The translations under genes were made by a program, and so were the position numbers. This document shows positions 9,409-17,762 of a DNA stretch of 64,000 bases, piece by piece. Positions within the stretch are counted from its first letter, which is position 1, and every line of letters starts with the position of its first letter. The notes under the pieces are model-generated. The model searched no databases and had not been told where the DNA came from. It saw nothing but the letters and a program-made list of their open reading frames with translations. The stretch comes from Streptomyces katrae (GTDB taxonomy: Bacteria; Actinomycetota; Actinomycetes; Streptomycetales; Streptomycetaceae). The DNA lies in the NCBI RefSeq assembly GCF_002028425.1, contig NZ_CP020042.1, forward strand, positions 4,749,560-4,813,559. Direction: 5' to 3'.

Positions 9409-9599
9409 CGAACTCCCCCGACGCACCGCGCTGGTTCACGTCCTCCCACAGCAGCAACGGCGGCGACTGCGTCGAGGTCGCCACCAACCTCCCCGGCACC
9501 GTCCCCGTCCGGGACTCCAAGGCGGGCGACGGCGGACCCGTGCTGACCTTCTCCGCGCCCGCCTTCGCCGCCTTCCTGGGAGCCGTCAGGACTCCCTAG
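9405..9599 (+). CDS. DUF397 protein, second copy
   Basis: A 64-residue paralogue of the preceding gene, sharing RWFTSSHSSNGGDCVEVATN and VPVRDSK. It starts in an ATGA overlap. Its last 14 bases overlap the convergent transporter gene. Two consecutive, closely similar DUF397 genes behind one regulator point to local duplication. Confidence 0.92.
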   Translation: MTNSPDAPRWFTSSHSSNGGDCVEVATNLPGTVPVRDSKAGDGGPVLTFSAPAFAAFLGAVRTP

Positions 9600-10425
9600 G
9601 CTCCCCGAAGCGCGACAGCGCCAACGCTCCGGCCACCGCCACCGCGAAACCCGTCACGGCCAGCCAGGCCAGGCCCTCGCGGGGGCGGTCGCCGAGCCAC
9701 GCCACGCCCACCGCCGCCGGCCCGACCGTCTCGCCGAGCACCAGCCCGGCCGTCGCCGCCGTCACCGAGCCCCGCTCCAACGCGGAGGTCAGCAGCAGGA
9801 AGGCCGCCGCCCCGCCCAGCAGCAACGCGTACAGCGCCGGGTTGCGCAGCTCCCGCAGGGACAGCGTGTCGATGAGGCGGACGGCCACCTCCACCACCCC
9901 GAAGCCCGTCCCCGCAGCCAGGCCGAGGACCAGCGCGCGCGAGCCCTCCGGCAGCCGCCCGGACACCGCCCCCACCAGCAGCACCAGCCCCGCCACCCCC
10001 AGCAGCCCCAGCTTCAGCGCGAGCGTCCCGGCCCCGTGCCCCTCCTCACCCGACGCCAGGCCCAGCATCAGCAGCCCCGCGCACACCACGGCCACCGCGC
10101 CCCACTCCAGCCGCGACAGCCGCACCCCCAGCAGCCGCGCCGCGACCACCGCCGTCACCGCCAGGCTCGCCGCCAGCGCGGCCCCCACCGCGTAGATCGG
10201 GACGTTCCGCAGGGCGATGATCTGGAGCACGAAGCCCACCGCGTCCAGCCCCAGCCCCGCCACGTACCGCCACTGCCGCACCGCCCGCAGGAACAGGGCG
10301 GCGTCCACCCCCGAGCCCGCCGCCCCCTCCGGCCGGGCCGCCGCCCGGGCCGCCATCGCCTGGAGGACCGAGGCCGTACCGAAACACACCGCCGCGCCCA
10401 GCGCGCAAACCATTCCGATCAGCAC
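9586..10425 (-). CDS. DMT-family (EamA-like) membrane transporter
   Basis: About 279 residues with nine to ten hydrophobic helices, beginning VLIGMVCALGAAVCFGTASV, typical of DMT/EamA proteins. The internal repeat of two five-helix halves is plausible, with the second half around LYALLLGGAAAFLLLTSA and ETVGPAAVGVAWLGDRP. I chose the GTG at 10425; an ATG 12 bases inside (10413) is the alternative. Reading further upstream would run into the promoter of the divergent lipoprotein gene. Substrate unknown. Confidence 0.85.
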   Translation of the reverse strand: MLIGMVCALGAAVCFGTASVLQAMAARAAARPEGAAGSGVDAALFLRAVRQWRYVAGLGLDAVGFVLQIIALRNVPIYAVGAALAASLAVTAVVAARLLGVRLSRLEWGAVAVVCAGLLMLGLASGEEGHGAGTLALKLGLLGVAGLVLLVGAVSGRLPEGSRALVLGLAAGTGFGVVEVAVRLIDTLSLRELRNPALYALLLGGAAAFLLLTSALERGSVTAATAGLVLGETVGPAAVGVAWLGDRPREGLAWLAVTGFAVAVAGALALSRFGEPRES

Positions 10426-10513
10426 GAAAGCCGACTCTAGGGCCGCCGCCGTGACAAGGGTGTGACGACGGCCGGATTCCATCCCCGCGTCCGGCCGATC
10501 TAAGGTGCTCGCC

Positions 10514-10813
10514 ATGGACACCAGCGACACCACCCGACGACGCATGCGCTCCGGCGCGGTCGCCCTCGGCGGCATGGGCCTGCTCGCCGCCACCCTCGTG
10601 GCCTGCGCCGGCGGCGACGAGCCCGACAAGCGCTGCGCGTCCCGCTCCACGCTGGAACACCTCAACATGAAGGACTGCAAGAGCGGCGGCCGCGGCTCGT
10701 ACTACTACGGCGGCACCGTCAGCAACGGCAAGGTGACCGGCGGCAGCTTCGAGAAGTCGGCCGTCACCCGCGGCGGCATCGGCGGCAGCCACTCCAGCTC
10801 CTCCGGCGGCTGA
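10514..10813 (+). CDS. Small Gly/Ser-rich lipoprotein, YgiB-like partner of the ATP-grasp gene
   Basis: A 99-residue protein. An Arg-rich n-region (TRRRMRSG) and a hydrophobic stretch lead to a lipobox LVAC with the lipidated Cys at 31. The mature part has two further Cys and a Gly/Tyr/Ser tail (SYYYGGTVSNGKVTGGSF, then TRGGIGGSHSSSSGG). AAGGTG precedes the ATG at 10514; a GTG at 10505 is an alternative. The next gene starts 6 bases after the stop and encodes a glutathionylspermidine-synthase-like ATP-grasp enzyme. The order small Gly/Ser-rich secreted protein then ATP-grasp recalls E. coli ygiBC. Function unknown. Confidence 0.8.
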   Translation: MDTSDTTRRRMRSGAVALGGMGLLAATLVACAGGDEPDKRCASRSTLEHLNMKDCKSGGRGSYYYGGTVSNGKVTGGSFEKSAVTRGGIGGSHSSSSGG

Positions 10814-10819
10814 GGCCCT

Positions 10820-12010
10820 GTGGAGCGCCACACCATCGAACCCCGCCCCGACTGGCAGAAGACCGTCGAGGAGCAGGGCCTGATCTACCCCCTCACCCGC
10901 TTCCCCGACGACTCCCTGCGCCCCTACTGGGACGAGAGCGCGTACTACTCCTTCTCCCTCCCCGAGGTGGAGGCGCTGGAGAACGTGGTCGAGGAACTGC
11001 ACGCCATGTGCCTGGCGGCGGCCGCCCACATCGTGGAGCACGACCGCTTCGCCGACCTCGGCATCACCGACCCGAAGGTCGCGGCGCTCATCGCCGAGTC
11101 CTGGCGCAGGCGCGCCGAGCAGCCCTCCCTCTACGGCCGCTTCGACCTGCGCTACGACGGCTCCGGCAGCCCCGCCAAGCTGCTGGAGTACAACGCCGAC
11201 ACCCCCACCTCCCTGGTGGAGGCGGCGAGCCCGCAGTGGTTCTGGATGGAGGAGCGCTTCCCCGGCGCCGACCAGTGGAACTCCCTGCACGAGCGGCTGG
11301 TCGACGCCTGGCGCCGGCAGGCCGAACTCCTGCCGCCCGGCCCGCTGCACTTCGCGCACTCCGAGACCGACGAGCTCGGCGAGGACCTGATGACGGTCGC
11401 CTACCTCCAGGAGACCGCCGAGCAGGCCGGGATCGAGACCCACGCCCTGTCCGTGGAGACCATCGGCTGGGACGGCCTCTCGAACCGGTTCGTGGACGAC
11501 CGGCTCCGCTTCATCCGGGCCTGCTTCAAGCTCTACCCGTGGGAGTGGCTGGTCGAGGACGAGTTCGGCCCGCACGTCCTGGGCACCTACGACCACGGCG
11601 GCGGCACCGGCACCACCGCCTGGATCGAGCCCCTGTGGAAGATGCTGCTGGCCAACAAGGCGCTGCTGGCGATCCTCTGGGAGCTCTTCCCCGAGCACCC
11701 GAACCTGCTGCCCGCCTACCTCGACGGCCCGCGCGAGCTGGCCGGGTCCGGCGGCTACGCCGCCAAGCCCCTGCTGGGCCGGGAGGGCGCCGGGGTCAGC
11801 CTGCACGAGCCGGGCGGCGAGCCGTTCGTACCGGCCGAGGGGGAGACGTACGTCTTCCAGGCGCTGGCCCCGCTGCCCGACTTCGACGGGAACCGCGTGG
11901 TCCTCGGCGCGTGGGTGGTCGAGGAGGAGGCGGCCGGACTCGGCATCCGCGAGTCCGCGGGCCCGGTCACGGACGAGTACGCCCGCTTCCTGCCCCACGT
12001 CATCCTCTGA
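10820..12010 (+). CDS. Glutathionylspermidine synthase-like ATP-grasp ligase (YgiC/YjfC family)
   Basis: A 396-residue ATP-grasp amide ligase. FDLRYDGSGSPAKLLEYNAD, the acidic metal-binding site in LVEDEFG, and the phosphate-gripping segment AAKPLLGREGAGVSL are present. It has only the synthetase half of GspS, without the amidase. Streptomycetes make mycothiol rather than glutathione, and members without the amidase are thought to join other amines or peptides, so the substrate is open. The GTG at 10820 is 6 bases behind the lipoprotein gene, so the two form an operon. Confidence 0.9.
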   Translation: MERHTIEPRPDWQKTVEEQGLIYPLTRFPDDSLRPYWDESAYYSFSLPEVEALENVVEELHAMCLAAAAHIVEHDRFADLGITDPKVAALIAESWRRRAEQPSLYGRFDLRYDGSGSPAKLLEYNADTPTSLVEAASPQWFWMEERFPGADQWNSLHERLVDAWRRQAELLPPGPLHFAHSETDELGEDLMTVAYLQETAEQAGIETHALSVETIGWDGLSNRFVDDRLRFIRACFKLYPWEWLVEDEFGPHVLGTYDHGGGTGTTAWIEPLWKMLLANKALLAILWELFPEHPNLLPAYLDGPRELAGSGGYAAKPLLGREGAGVSLHEPGGEPFVPAEGETYVFQALAPLPDFDGNRVVLGAWVVEEEAAGLGIRESAGPVTDEYARFLPHVIL

Positions 12011-12016
12011 TCCTCC

Positions 12017-12042
12017 CGGGGGTGCCCGGCAGGGCACCCCCG
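12017..12042. terminator. Bidirectional terminator between convergent genes
   Basis: CGGGGGTGCCC (12017-12027) pairs with GGGCACCCCCG (12032-12042), an 11-bp stem with a 4-base loop, between the convergent ATP-grasp and rocD genes. Confidence 0.8.
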
Positions 12043-12049
12043 CCCCTCG

Positions 12050-13258
12050 TCAGCCGGCGGCGAGGACCGCGCGCAGCTGCTCCAGACCCCAGTCCAGGTC
12101 CTCCTTGGAGATCACCAGCGGCGGCGCGATCCGGATCGTCGACCCGTGCGTGTCCTTCACCAGGACCCCGCGCCCCATCAGCTTCTCGGAGACCTCCCGG
12201 CCCGTGCCGCGCGCCGGGTCGATGTCGACGCCCGCCCACAGCCCGCGCCCGCGCACGGCGGTCACCGCGCCGCCTCCGGCCAGCAGGTTCAGCTCCCGGT
12301 GCAGGTGGTCGCCGAGTTCCGTGGCGCGCTGCTGGTACTCGCCGGTGCGCAGCATCGCGATCACCTCCAGGGCGACGGCGCAGGCGAGCGGGTTCCCGCC
12401 GAAGGTGGAGCCGTGCTCCCCGGGCCGGAACACGCCGAGCACGTCGCGGTCGGCGACCACGGCGGACACGGGCACGACACCGCCGCCGAGCGCCTTCCCC
12501 AGCACGTACACGTCCGGGACGACGTCCTCGTGCTCGCACGCGAAGGTCCTGCCCGTGCGGCCGAGACCCGACTGGATCTCGTCCGCCATGAACAGCACGT
12601 TCCGCTCGCGCGTCAGCTCCCGTACGCCGGCCAGGTATCCGGGCGGCGGGACCAGGACGCCCGCCTCGCCCTGGATCGGCTCCAGCAGCACGGCGACGGT
12701 GTTGGCGGTGACGGCGCGGGAGAGCGCGGTGAGGTCCCCGTACGGGACGATCTCGAAGCCCGGCGTGTAGGGGCCGAAGTGGTCGCGGGCGTCGTGGTCG
12801 GTGGAGAAGCTGACGATGGTCGTCGTCCGGCCGTGGAAGTTGTCGGCCGCGACGACGATCTTGGCCTGGCCGTCCGGGACTCCCTTGACCTCGTACCCCC
12901 ACTTGCGGGCCGTCTTGACCGCCGTCTCCACGGCCTCCGCGCCCGTGTTCATGGGCAGCACCATCTCCTTGCCGCACAGGGCGGCGAGTTCGGTGCAGAA
13001 CTCGGCGAAGCGGTCGTGGTGGAAGGCCCGGGAGGTGAGGGTGACCCGCTCCAGCTGGGCCTTGGCCGCGTCGATCAGGCGCCGGTTGCCGTGGCCGAAG
13101 TTGAGCGCCGAGTACCCGGCGAGCATGTCGAGGTAGCGCCGCCCCTCCACGTCGGTCATCCACGCGCCCTCCGCCGAGGCCACGACGACCGGGAGGGGAT
13201 GGTAGTTGTGCGCGCTGTGTTCGTCGGCGGAGCGGATGGCATCAGCTGTTCTCGACAC
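12050..13258 (-). CDS. rocD: Ornithine--oxo-acid transaminase
   Basis: A 402-residue class III PLP aminotransferase that moves the delta-amino group of ornithine to 2-oxoglutarate, giving glutamate semialdehyde (arginine/ornithine catabolism). NTGAEAVETAVKTARKWGY, the HGRT segment, FMADEIQSGLGRTG and the PLP lysine in YVLGKALGGGVVPVSAV are all present, in the arrangement of RocD. The GTG at 13258 is preceded by a GGAG. It is divergent from glyA. Confidence 0.94.
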   Translation of the reverse strand: MSRTADAIRSADEHSAHNYHPLPVVVASAEGAWMTDVEGRRYLDMLAGYSALNFGHGNRRLIDAAKAQLERVTLTSRAFHHDRFAEFCTELAALCGKEMVLPMNTGAEAVETAVKTARKWGYEVKGVPDGQAKIVVAADNFHGRTTTIVSFSTDHDARDHFGPYTPGFEIVPYGDLTALSRAVTANTVAVLLEPIQGEAGVLVPPPGYLAGVRELTRERNVLFMADEIQSGLGRTGRTFACEHEDVVPDVYVLGKALGGGVVPVSAVVADRDVLGVFRPGEHGSTFGGNPLACAVALEVIAMLRTGEYQQRATELGDHLHRELNLLAGGGAVTAVRGRGLWAGVDIDPARGTGREVSEKLMGRGVLVKDTHGSTIRIAPPLVISKEDLDWGLEQLRAVLAAG

Positions 13259-13382
13259 GGGGTCTCCGATCGTCCGTCTGCTGGTGACGCGGGTGACATG
13301 GGTGGCGTCCTTTGTATCGTCGCTCGGATCGTGGACGCGGAAACCTCCCGGGTGCTTCGCCCGCTAAGGTGCTCGGTACGCA

Positions 13383-13458
13383 CGGCGACTGGCGTACGGG
13401 GAACCAACTCCGGGGGAGTCGTGCGCGCACTACCGCACACAGGGCCGCTCGCCTGGGC
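13383..13458 (+). promoter_or_regulatory. ZTP riboswitch (pfl motif) in the glyA leader
   Basis: The conserved ZTP aptamer elements are all in order. P1 is GCGACT (13385-13390) with AGTCGT (13417-13422). P2 is CGGGG (13397-13401) with CTCCG (13408-13412) closing the loop AACCAA, followed by the GGGG-A segment. P3 is GTGCG (13421-13425) with CGCAC (13434-13438). The diagnostic 3' element CGCCTGGGC (13450-13458) has CGCC able to form the pseudoknot with GGCG (13391-13394). glyA is an established target of this riboswitch, which senses ZTP/ZMP when 10-formyl-folate is short. It ends 42 bases before the glyA ATG. Confidence 0.9.
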
Positions 13459-13500
13459 CTCGCGGGGACGAGACACGACATCGACCCCGGAGGAGCCGCG

Positions 13501-14769
13501 ATGACCGCGCACCGCCAGCCCGCCCTGCTCGCCACCGACCCCGAACTCGCCTCGCTCGTCACCGCCGAGGAAACCCTCCAGGCGCAGACGCTGCGGCTGA
13601 TCCCCAGCGAGAACTACGTCTCCGCGGCCGTCCTGGAGGCCTCCGGGACGGTCCTGCAGAACAAGTACAGCGAGGGCTACCCGGGCCGCCGCTACTACGA
13701 GGGCCAGCAGAACATCGACCGCGTCGAGGCGCTGGCGGTCGAGCGCGCCAAGGGCCTGTTCGGGGTGGAGCACGCCAACGTCCAGCCCTACTCCGGCTCC
13801 CCGGCCAACCTGGCCGTCTACCTGGCCTTCGCCCGGCCCGGCGACACGGTGATGGGCATGGCCCTGCCGATGGGCGGCCACCTGACGCACGGCTGGGGCG
13901 TCTCGGCGACGGGCTCCTGGTTCCGCGGCGTCCAGTACGGCGTGCGGGCCGAGGACGGCCTGATCGACTACGACGCGGTGCGCGACCTCGCCCTGGCGGA
14001 GCGGCCGAAGATCCTGTTCTGCGGGGGCACGGCCCTGCCGCGCACGATCGACTTCGAGGCGTTCGCGTCGATCGCGAAGGAGGCGGGCTCGGTCCTGGTC
14101 GCGGACGTGGCCCACATCGCCGGCCTGATCGCGGGCGGCGCCCACCCCTCGCCGGTCCCCTACGCGGACGTGGTCTCCACGACCACCCACAAGACCCTGC
14201 GCGGGCCGCGGGGCGCCATGCTGATGTGCAAGGAGGAGCACGCGAAGGCCATCGACAAGGCGGTCTTCCCCGGCCTCCAGGGCGGTCCGCACAACCAGAC
14301 GACGGCGGGCATCGCGGTGGCCCTGCACGAGGCGGCCCAGCCGGCCTTCACGTCCTACGCCCACGCGGTCGTGGCCAACGCGAAGGCGCTGGCCGCGGCG
14401 CTGCTGGAGCGGGGCTTCGACCTGGTCTCGGGCGGTACGGACAACCACCTGATCCTGATGGACCTCACCTCGCGGGGCGTGCCGGGGAAGGTGGCGGCGA
14501 AGGCGCTGGACCGGGCCGGGATCGTGGTCAACTACAACACGGTGCCGTTCGACCCGCGCAAGCCGTTCGACCCGTCGGGGATCCGGATCGGTACGCCGTC
14601 GCTGACGTCGCGCGGCCTGTCGGCGGACCACATGCCGGCGGTCGCCGACTGGATCTCCCGTGCGGTGGACGCGGCCGCGAAGGGTGACGAGCCGGCCCTG
14701 GCGAAGATCCGGTCCGAGGTCGCCGACCTCCTGGCCGCGTTCCCGGCCCCGGGCCTCCCGGTGGCGTAG
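13501..14769 (+). CDS. glyA: Serine hydroxymethyltransferase
   Basis: A 422-residue PLP enzyme that converts serine and tetrahydrofolate to glycine and methylene-tetrahydrofolate. It has LIPSENYVS near the N-terminus, ADVAHIAGLI, and the PLP lysine in STTTHKTLRGPRG. GGAGGAG at 13489-13495 fixes the ATG at 13501. The ZTP riboswitch in the leader ties it to folate status; FolD at the left window edge belongs to the same one-carbon pathway. The open frame extends to 13312 but that part is the riboswitch and promoter. Confidence 0.97.
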   Translation: MTAHRQPALLATDPELASLVTAEETLQAQTLRLIPSENYVSAAVLEASGTVLQNKYSEGYPGRRYYEGQQNIDRVEALAVERAKGLFGVEHANVQPYSGSPANLAVYLAFARPGDTVMGMALPMGGHLTHGWGVSATGSWFRGVQYGVRAEDGLIDYDAVRDLALAERPKILFCGGTALPRTIDFEAFASIAKEAGSVLVADVAHIAGLIAGGAHPSPVPYADVVSTTTHKTLRGPRGAMLMCKEEHAKAIDKAVFPGLQGGPHNQTTAGIAVALHEAAQPAFTSYAHAVVANAKALAAALLERGFDLVSGGTDNHLILMDLTSRGVPGKVAAKALDRAGIVVNYNTVPFDPRKPFDPSGIRIGTPSLTSRGLSADHMPAVADWISRAVDAAAKGDEPALAKIRSEVADLLAAFPAPGLPVA

Positions 14770-14798
14770 TTCTCCCCGCCCCGCCCTTTCTCCGTTTC

Positions 14799-14924
14799 CG
14801 CCTCAATCGCCGGCGGGGCTGTAAACAGCCCCGCCGGCGATTGAGGCGCTGGGGGTACCCCCAGCGGTAGCTGGGGGAGGGTCTGGGGGCGCGAAGCCCC
14901 CAGGGGGTCCGGGGCTTGCCCCGG
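14799..14924. repeat. Array of long palindromes between glyA and trpS
   Basis: Four dyads in a row. The first is a perfect 24-bp inverted repeat (14799-14822 with 14825-14848, core CAATCGCCGGCGGGGCTG) with only AA between. The others are CTGGGGGTACCCCCAG (14849-14864), CTGGGGGC with GCCCCCAG around GCGAA (14883-14903), and CCGGGGC with GCCCCGG around TT (14909-14924). The first is probably the glyA terminator. The series resembles dispersed intergenic palindromes common in Streptomyces. Confidence 0.85.
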
Positions 14925-14978
14925 AGAACGGGTGAAGGGCGGGGCGGGGAGCGGGCCGGTACCTGAGAGAATGGCGGC

Positions 14979-15992
14979 ATGGCTTCTGACCGTCCCCGCG
15001 CGCTCTCCGGCATCCAGCCCACCTCCGGCTCGTTCCACCTCGGGAACTACCTCGGAGCGATCCGCCAGTACGTCGCCCTCCAGGAGACGCACGACGCGTT
15101 CTACATGGTCGTCGACCTGCACGCGATCACCATGCCGCAGGACCCCAAGGACCTCCGCGCGAACACCCGCCTCTCCGCCGCGCAGCTCCTCGCCGCCGGT
15201 CTGGACCCCGAGCGCTGCACGCTCTTCATCCAGAGCCACGTCCCGGAGCACGCGCAGCTCGCCTGGGTCATGAACTGCATCACCGGCTTCGGCGAGGCCA
15301 GCCGGATGACCCAGTTCAAGGACAAGTCCGCCAAGGGCGGGGTCAACAGCGCCAGCGTCGGCCTGTTCACGTACCCGATCCTCCAGGTCGCCGACATCCT
15401 CCTCTACCAGGCGAACGCCGTCCCCGTCGGCGAGGACCAGCGCCAGCACGTGGAGCTGACCCGCGACCTCGCCGAGCGGTTCAACCACCGCTACGGCCAG
15501 ACCTTCACCCTGCCCGCCGCGCACATCGTCAAGGAGGTCGCGAAGATCTACGACCTCCAGGACCCCTCGATCAAGATGTCTAAGTCCGCGTCCTCCCCCA
15601 AGGGCCTGATCAGCCTCCTCGACGAGCCCAAGGCCACCGAGAAGAAGATCAAGAGCGCGGTCACCGACACCGAGGCCGAGATCCGCTTCGACGCCGAGAA
15701 GAAGCCCGGCGTCAGCAACCTGCTCACGATCTACTCCACCCTCACGGGCGAGTCGATCCCCGCCCTGGAGGCCGCGTACGAGGGCAAGGGCTACGGCGCG
15801 CTGAAGACCGACCTGGCCGGCGTGATGGTCGACTTCGTCACACCCTTCAAGCAGCGCACCCAGGAGTTCCTGGACGACCCGGAGACCCTGGACGCCGTGC
15901 TGGCCAAGGGCGCGGAGAAGGCCCGGGCGGTCGCCGCGGAGACCCTGGCGCAGGCCTACGACCGCATCGGGTTCGTCCCCGCCAAGCACTGA
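14979..15992 (+). CDS. trpS: Tryptophanyl-tRNA synthetase
   Basis: A 337-residue class I aminoacyl-tRNA synthetase that charges tRNA-Trp. The HIGH-equivalent [12 protein letters not shown] is at residues 14-25 and the KMSKS loop [12 protein letters not shown] around 195. The length is standard. The ATG at 14979 starts 55 bases after the palindrome array. No T-box-like leader was seen. Some streptomycetes carry a second, indolmycin-resistant TrpS; which type this is cannot be settled by eye. Confidence 0.96.
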   Translation: MASDRPRALSGIQPTSGSFHLGNYLGAIRQYVALQETHDAFYMVVDLHAITMPQDPKDLRANTRLSAAQLLAAGLDPERCTLFIQSHVPEHAQLAWVMNCITGFGEASRMTQFKDKSAKGGVNSASVGLFTYPILQVADILLYQANAVPVGEDQRQHVELTRDLAERFNHRYGQTFTLPAAHIVKEVAKIYDLQDPSIKMSKSASSPKGLISLLDEPKATEKKIKSAVTDTEAEIRFDAEKKPGVSNLLTIYSTLTGESIPALEAAYEGKGYGALKTDLAGVMVDFVTPFKQRTQEFLDDPETLDAVLAKGAEKARAVAAETLAQAYDRIGFVPAKH

Positions 15993-16116
15993 CGGACCGG
16001 AGCCCCTGGCGGCCGAGGGGGTGCTGGCGCCACACTGAGGCGGCAGCACCCGATGCGAGCACATCGACCCGACCACTCGATGTGACCACACACCACACAC
16101 GCGCGGAGGAGATCAC

Positions 16117-16704
16117 GTGGGGACCGTAACGCTCGGCGTTTCGATCGCGGTCCCGGAGCCGTACGGCAGCCAGCTCCAGCAGCTGCGCGCCGGCTTCGGG
16201 GACGCCGCCGCGCACGGCATCCCCACGCACGTGACCCTCGTGCCGCCCACCGAGGTGGAGGCCGGCCGGCTGGCGGCGATCCGCGCGCACCTCGCCGAGG
16301 TCGCCCGGTCCTTCCCCTCGTTCGCGATGCGGCTGGAGGGGACGGGAACCTTCCGGCCCCTCTCGCCGGTCGTCTTCGTCCGGCTCGCCGAGGGCGCCGA
16401 GGGCTGCACCAGCCTCCAGGGCCGCATCCGCGACCCCGAGGGCCCGCTCGACCGCGAGCTGGCCTTCCCGTACCACCCGCACGTCACGGTCGCCCACGGG
16501 ATCTCCGAGGAGGCGATGGACCGGGCCTTCGCCGAGCTCGCCGACTACGCCGCCGGCTGGCAGTGCCAGGGCTTCGCCCTCTACGAGCAGGGCTCGGACG
16601 GGGTCTGGCGCAAACTGCGCGAGTACCCCTTCGGCACCGCCGCGACGGCCATCCCCGCACAGTCGGGCCCGGCCTCCGCCGACACCGCCATACGGCGGTC
16701 CTGA
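16117..16704 (+). CDS. 2'-5' RNA ligase-family protein (2H phosphoesterase)
   Basis: A 195-residue protein with the two HxTx motifs of the 2H phosphoesterase superfamily: HVTL near residue 45 (IPTHVTLVPPTEV) and HVTV near 127 (PYHPHVTVAHG). Proteins of this type hydrolyse 2',3'-cyclic nucleotide ends or join tRNA halves in vitro; the in vivo role is generally unknown. The GTG at 16117 follows GGAGGAG. It is downstream of trpS on the same strand, 124 bases away. Confidence 0.9.
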   Translation: MGTVTLGVSIAVPEPYGSQLQQLRAGFGDAAAHGIPTHVTLVPPTEVEAGRLAAIRAHLAEVARSFPSFAMRLEGTGTFRPLSPVVFVRLAEGAEGCTSLQGRIRDPEGPLDRELAFPYHPHVTVAHGISEEAMDRAFAELADYAAGWQCQGFALYEQGSDGVWRKLREYPFGTAATAIPAQSGPASADTAIRRS

Positions 16705-16874
16705 CGCGAGGGCCGCGGGCCCCGGAACACGCGGAGGGCGTGGAACCGGAGCCTTCGCAGGACCAGGGCGCGGAACGGTCGGGACGACTGGGGACGAAAA
16801 GTCACAAACGACGACCGTAGTGCCCGAAAGCGGCAATCCCGGCTATTTCCGGCAGCTCATTTACGGTGGCCCCC

Positions 16875-17762
16875 ATGGACTGGCTGAAGAAACTCCCGGT
16901 GATCGGGCCGATCGTGTCCGCCCTCATGCGGACCCACGCCTGGCGTTCCTACGAGCTCCTCGACCGCGTGCACTGGTCCCGGCTCGCCGCGGCGATCACC
17001 TTCATCAGCTTCCTCGCACTCTTCCCGCTGATCACCGTCGCGGCCGCCGTCGGCGCCGCGCTGCTCAGCCAGGAGCAGCTGAACCGGCTCCAGAAGAGCC
17101 TGGGGGAGCAGGTCCCCGGCATCTCCGACCAGCTCGACCTCCCCGGCCTCGTCGCCAACGCCGGCACGGTCGGCCTCGTCGCCGGCGCTCTCCTGCTGTT
17201 CACCGGCATCGGCTGGATCGCCTCGATGCGCGACTGCCTGCGCGCCGTGTGGGAGAAGGACGACGAGGACCAGGGCAACCCCTTCGTCCGCAAGGGCAAG
17301 GACGCCCTCGTCCTGCTCGGTCTCGGCGGAGCGGCCCTGGCCTCGGCCGCCGCTTCGATCATCGGGTCCACCGCGGTCGGCAAGTTCGCGGAGCTCCTCG
17401 GCATCCCGCGCGAGGGCGCCGGCGGGATGCTGCTGCGGGCCGCGGCCTTCCTCGTCGGCGTCCTCGCGGCCTTCCTGCTCCTGCTCTACCTGCTGAGCCT
17501 GCTGCCCGGCGTCGAGCCGCCGCGCGCCCGCCTCCTGCAGGCCGCGCTGATCGGCGCGGCCGGCTTCGAACTGCTGAAACTGCTGCTCAGCGGCTATATG
17601 CGCGAGGTCGCCGCCAAGAGCATGTACGGGGCCTTCGGCGTGCCCATCGCCCTCCTCCTGTGGATCAACTTCACGGCGAAGCTGCTCCTGTTCTGCTCCG
17701 CCTGGACCGCGGCCCGCGACCCGGAGGAGAAGGAGGCCGAAGGGGCCGCGTCCGGCTCCTAG
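16875..17762 (+). CDS. YihY/BrkB-family membrane protein
   Basis: A 295-residue inner-membrane protein with about six helices. The family features are visible: AAAITFISFLALFPLITVAA, GWIASMRDCLRAVW, and the conserved stretch GAFGVPIALLLWINFTAKLLL near the C-terminus. The ATG at 16875 (MDWLKKLPVIG) is chosen over a GTG nine bases upstream because GGTGG lies at the right distance. The stop overlaps the stop of the convergent carboxypeptidase. Function of the family is unsettled (older names: ribonuclease BN, Brk). Confidence 0.93.
   Translation: MDWLKKLPVIGPIVSALMRTHAWRSYELLDRVHWSRLAAAITFISFLALFPLITVAAAVGAALLSQEQLNRLQKSLGEQVPGISDQLDLPGLVANAGTVGLVAGALLLFTGIGWIASMRDCLRAVWEKDDEDQGNPFVRKGKDALVLLGLGGAALASAAASIIGSTAVGKFAELLGIPREGAGGMLLRAAAFLVGVLAAFLLLLYLLSLLPGVEPPRARLLQAALIGAAGFELLKLLLSGYMREVAAKSMYGAFGVPIALLLWINFTAKLLLFCSAWTAARDPEEKEAEGAASGS

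Noticed and set aside
14799..14924. CRISPR-like repeats
   Set aside because: The units are different palindromes without regular spacers; no cas genes are present.
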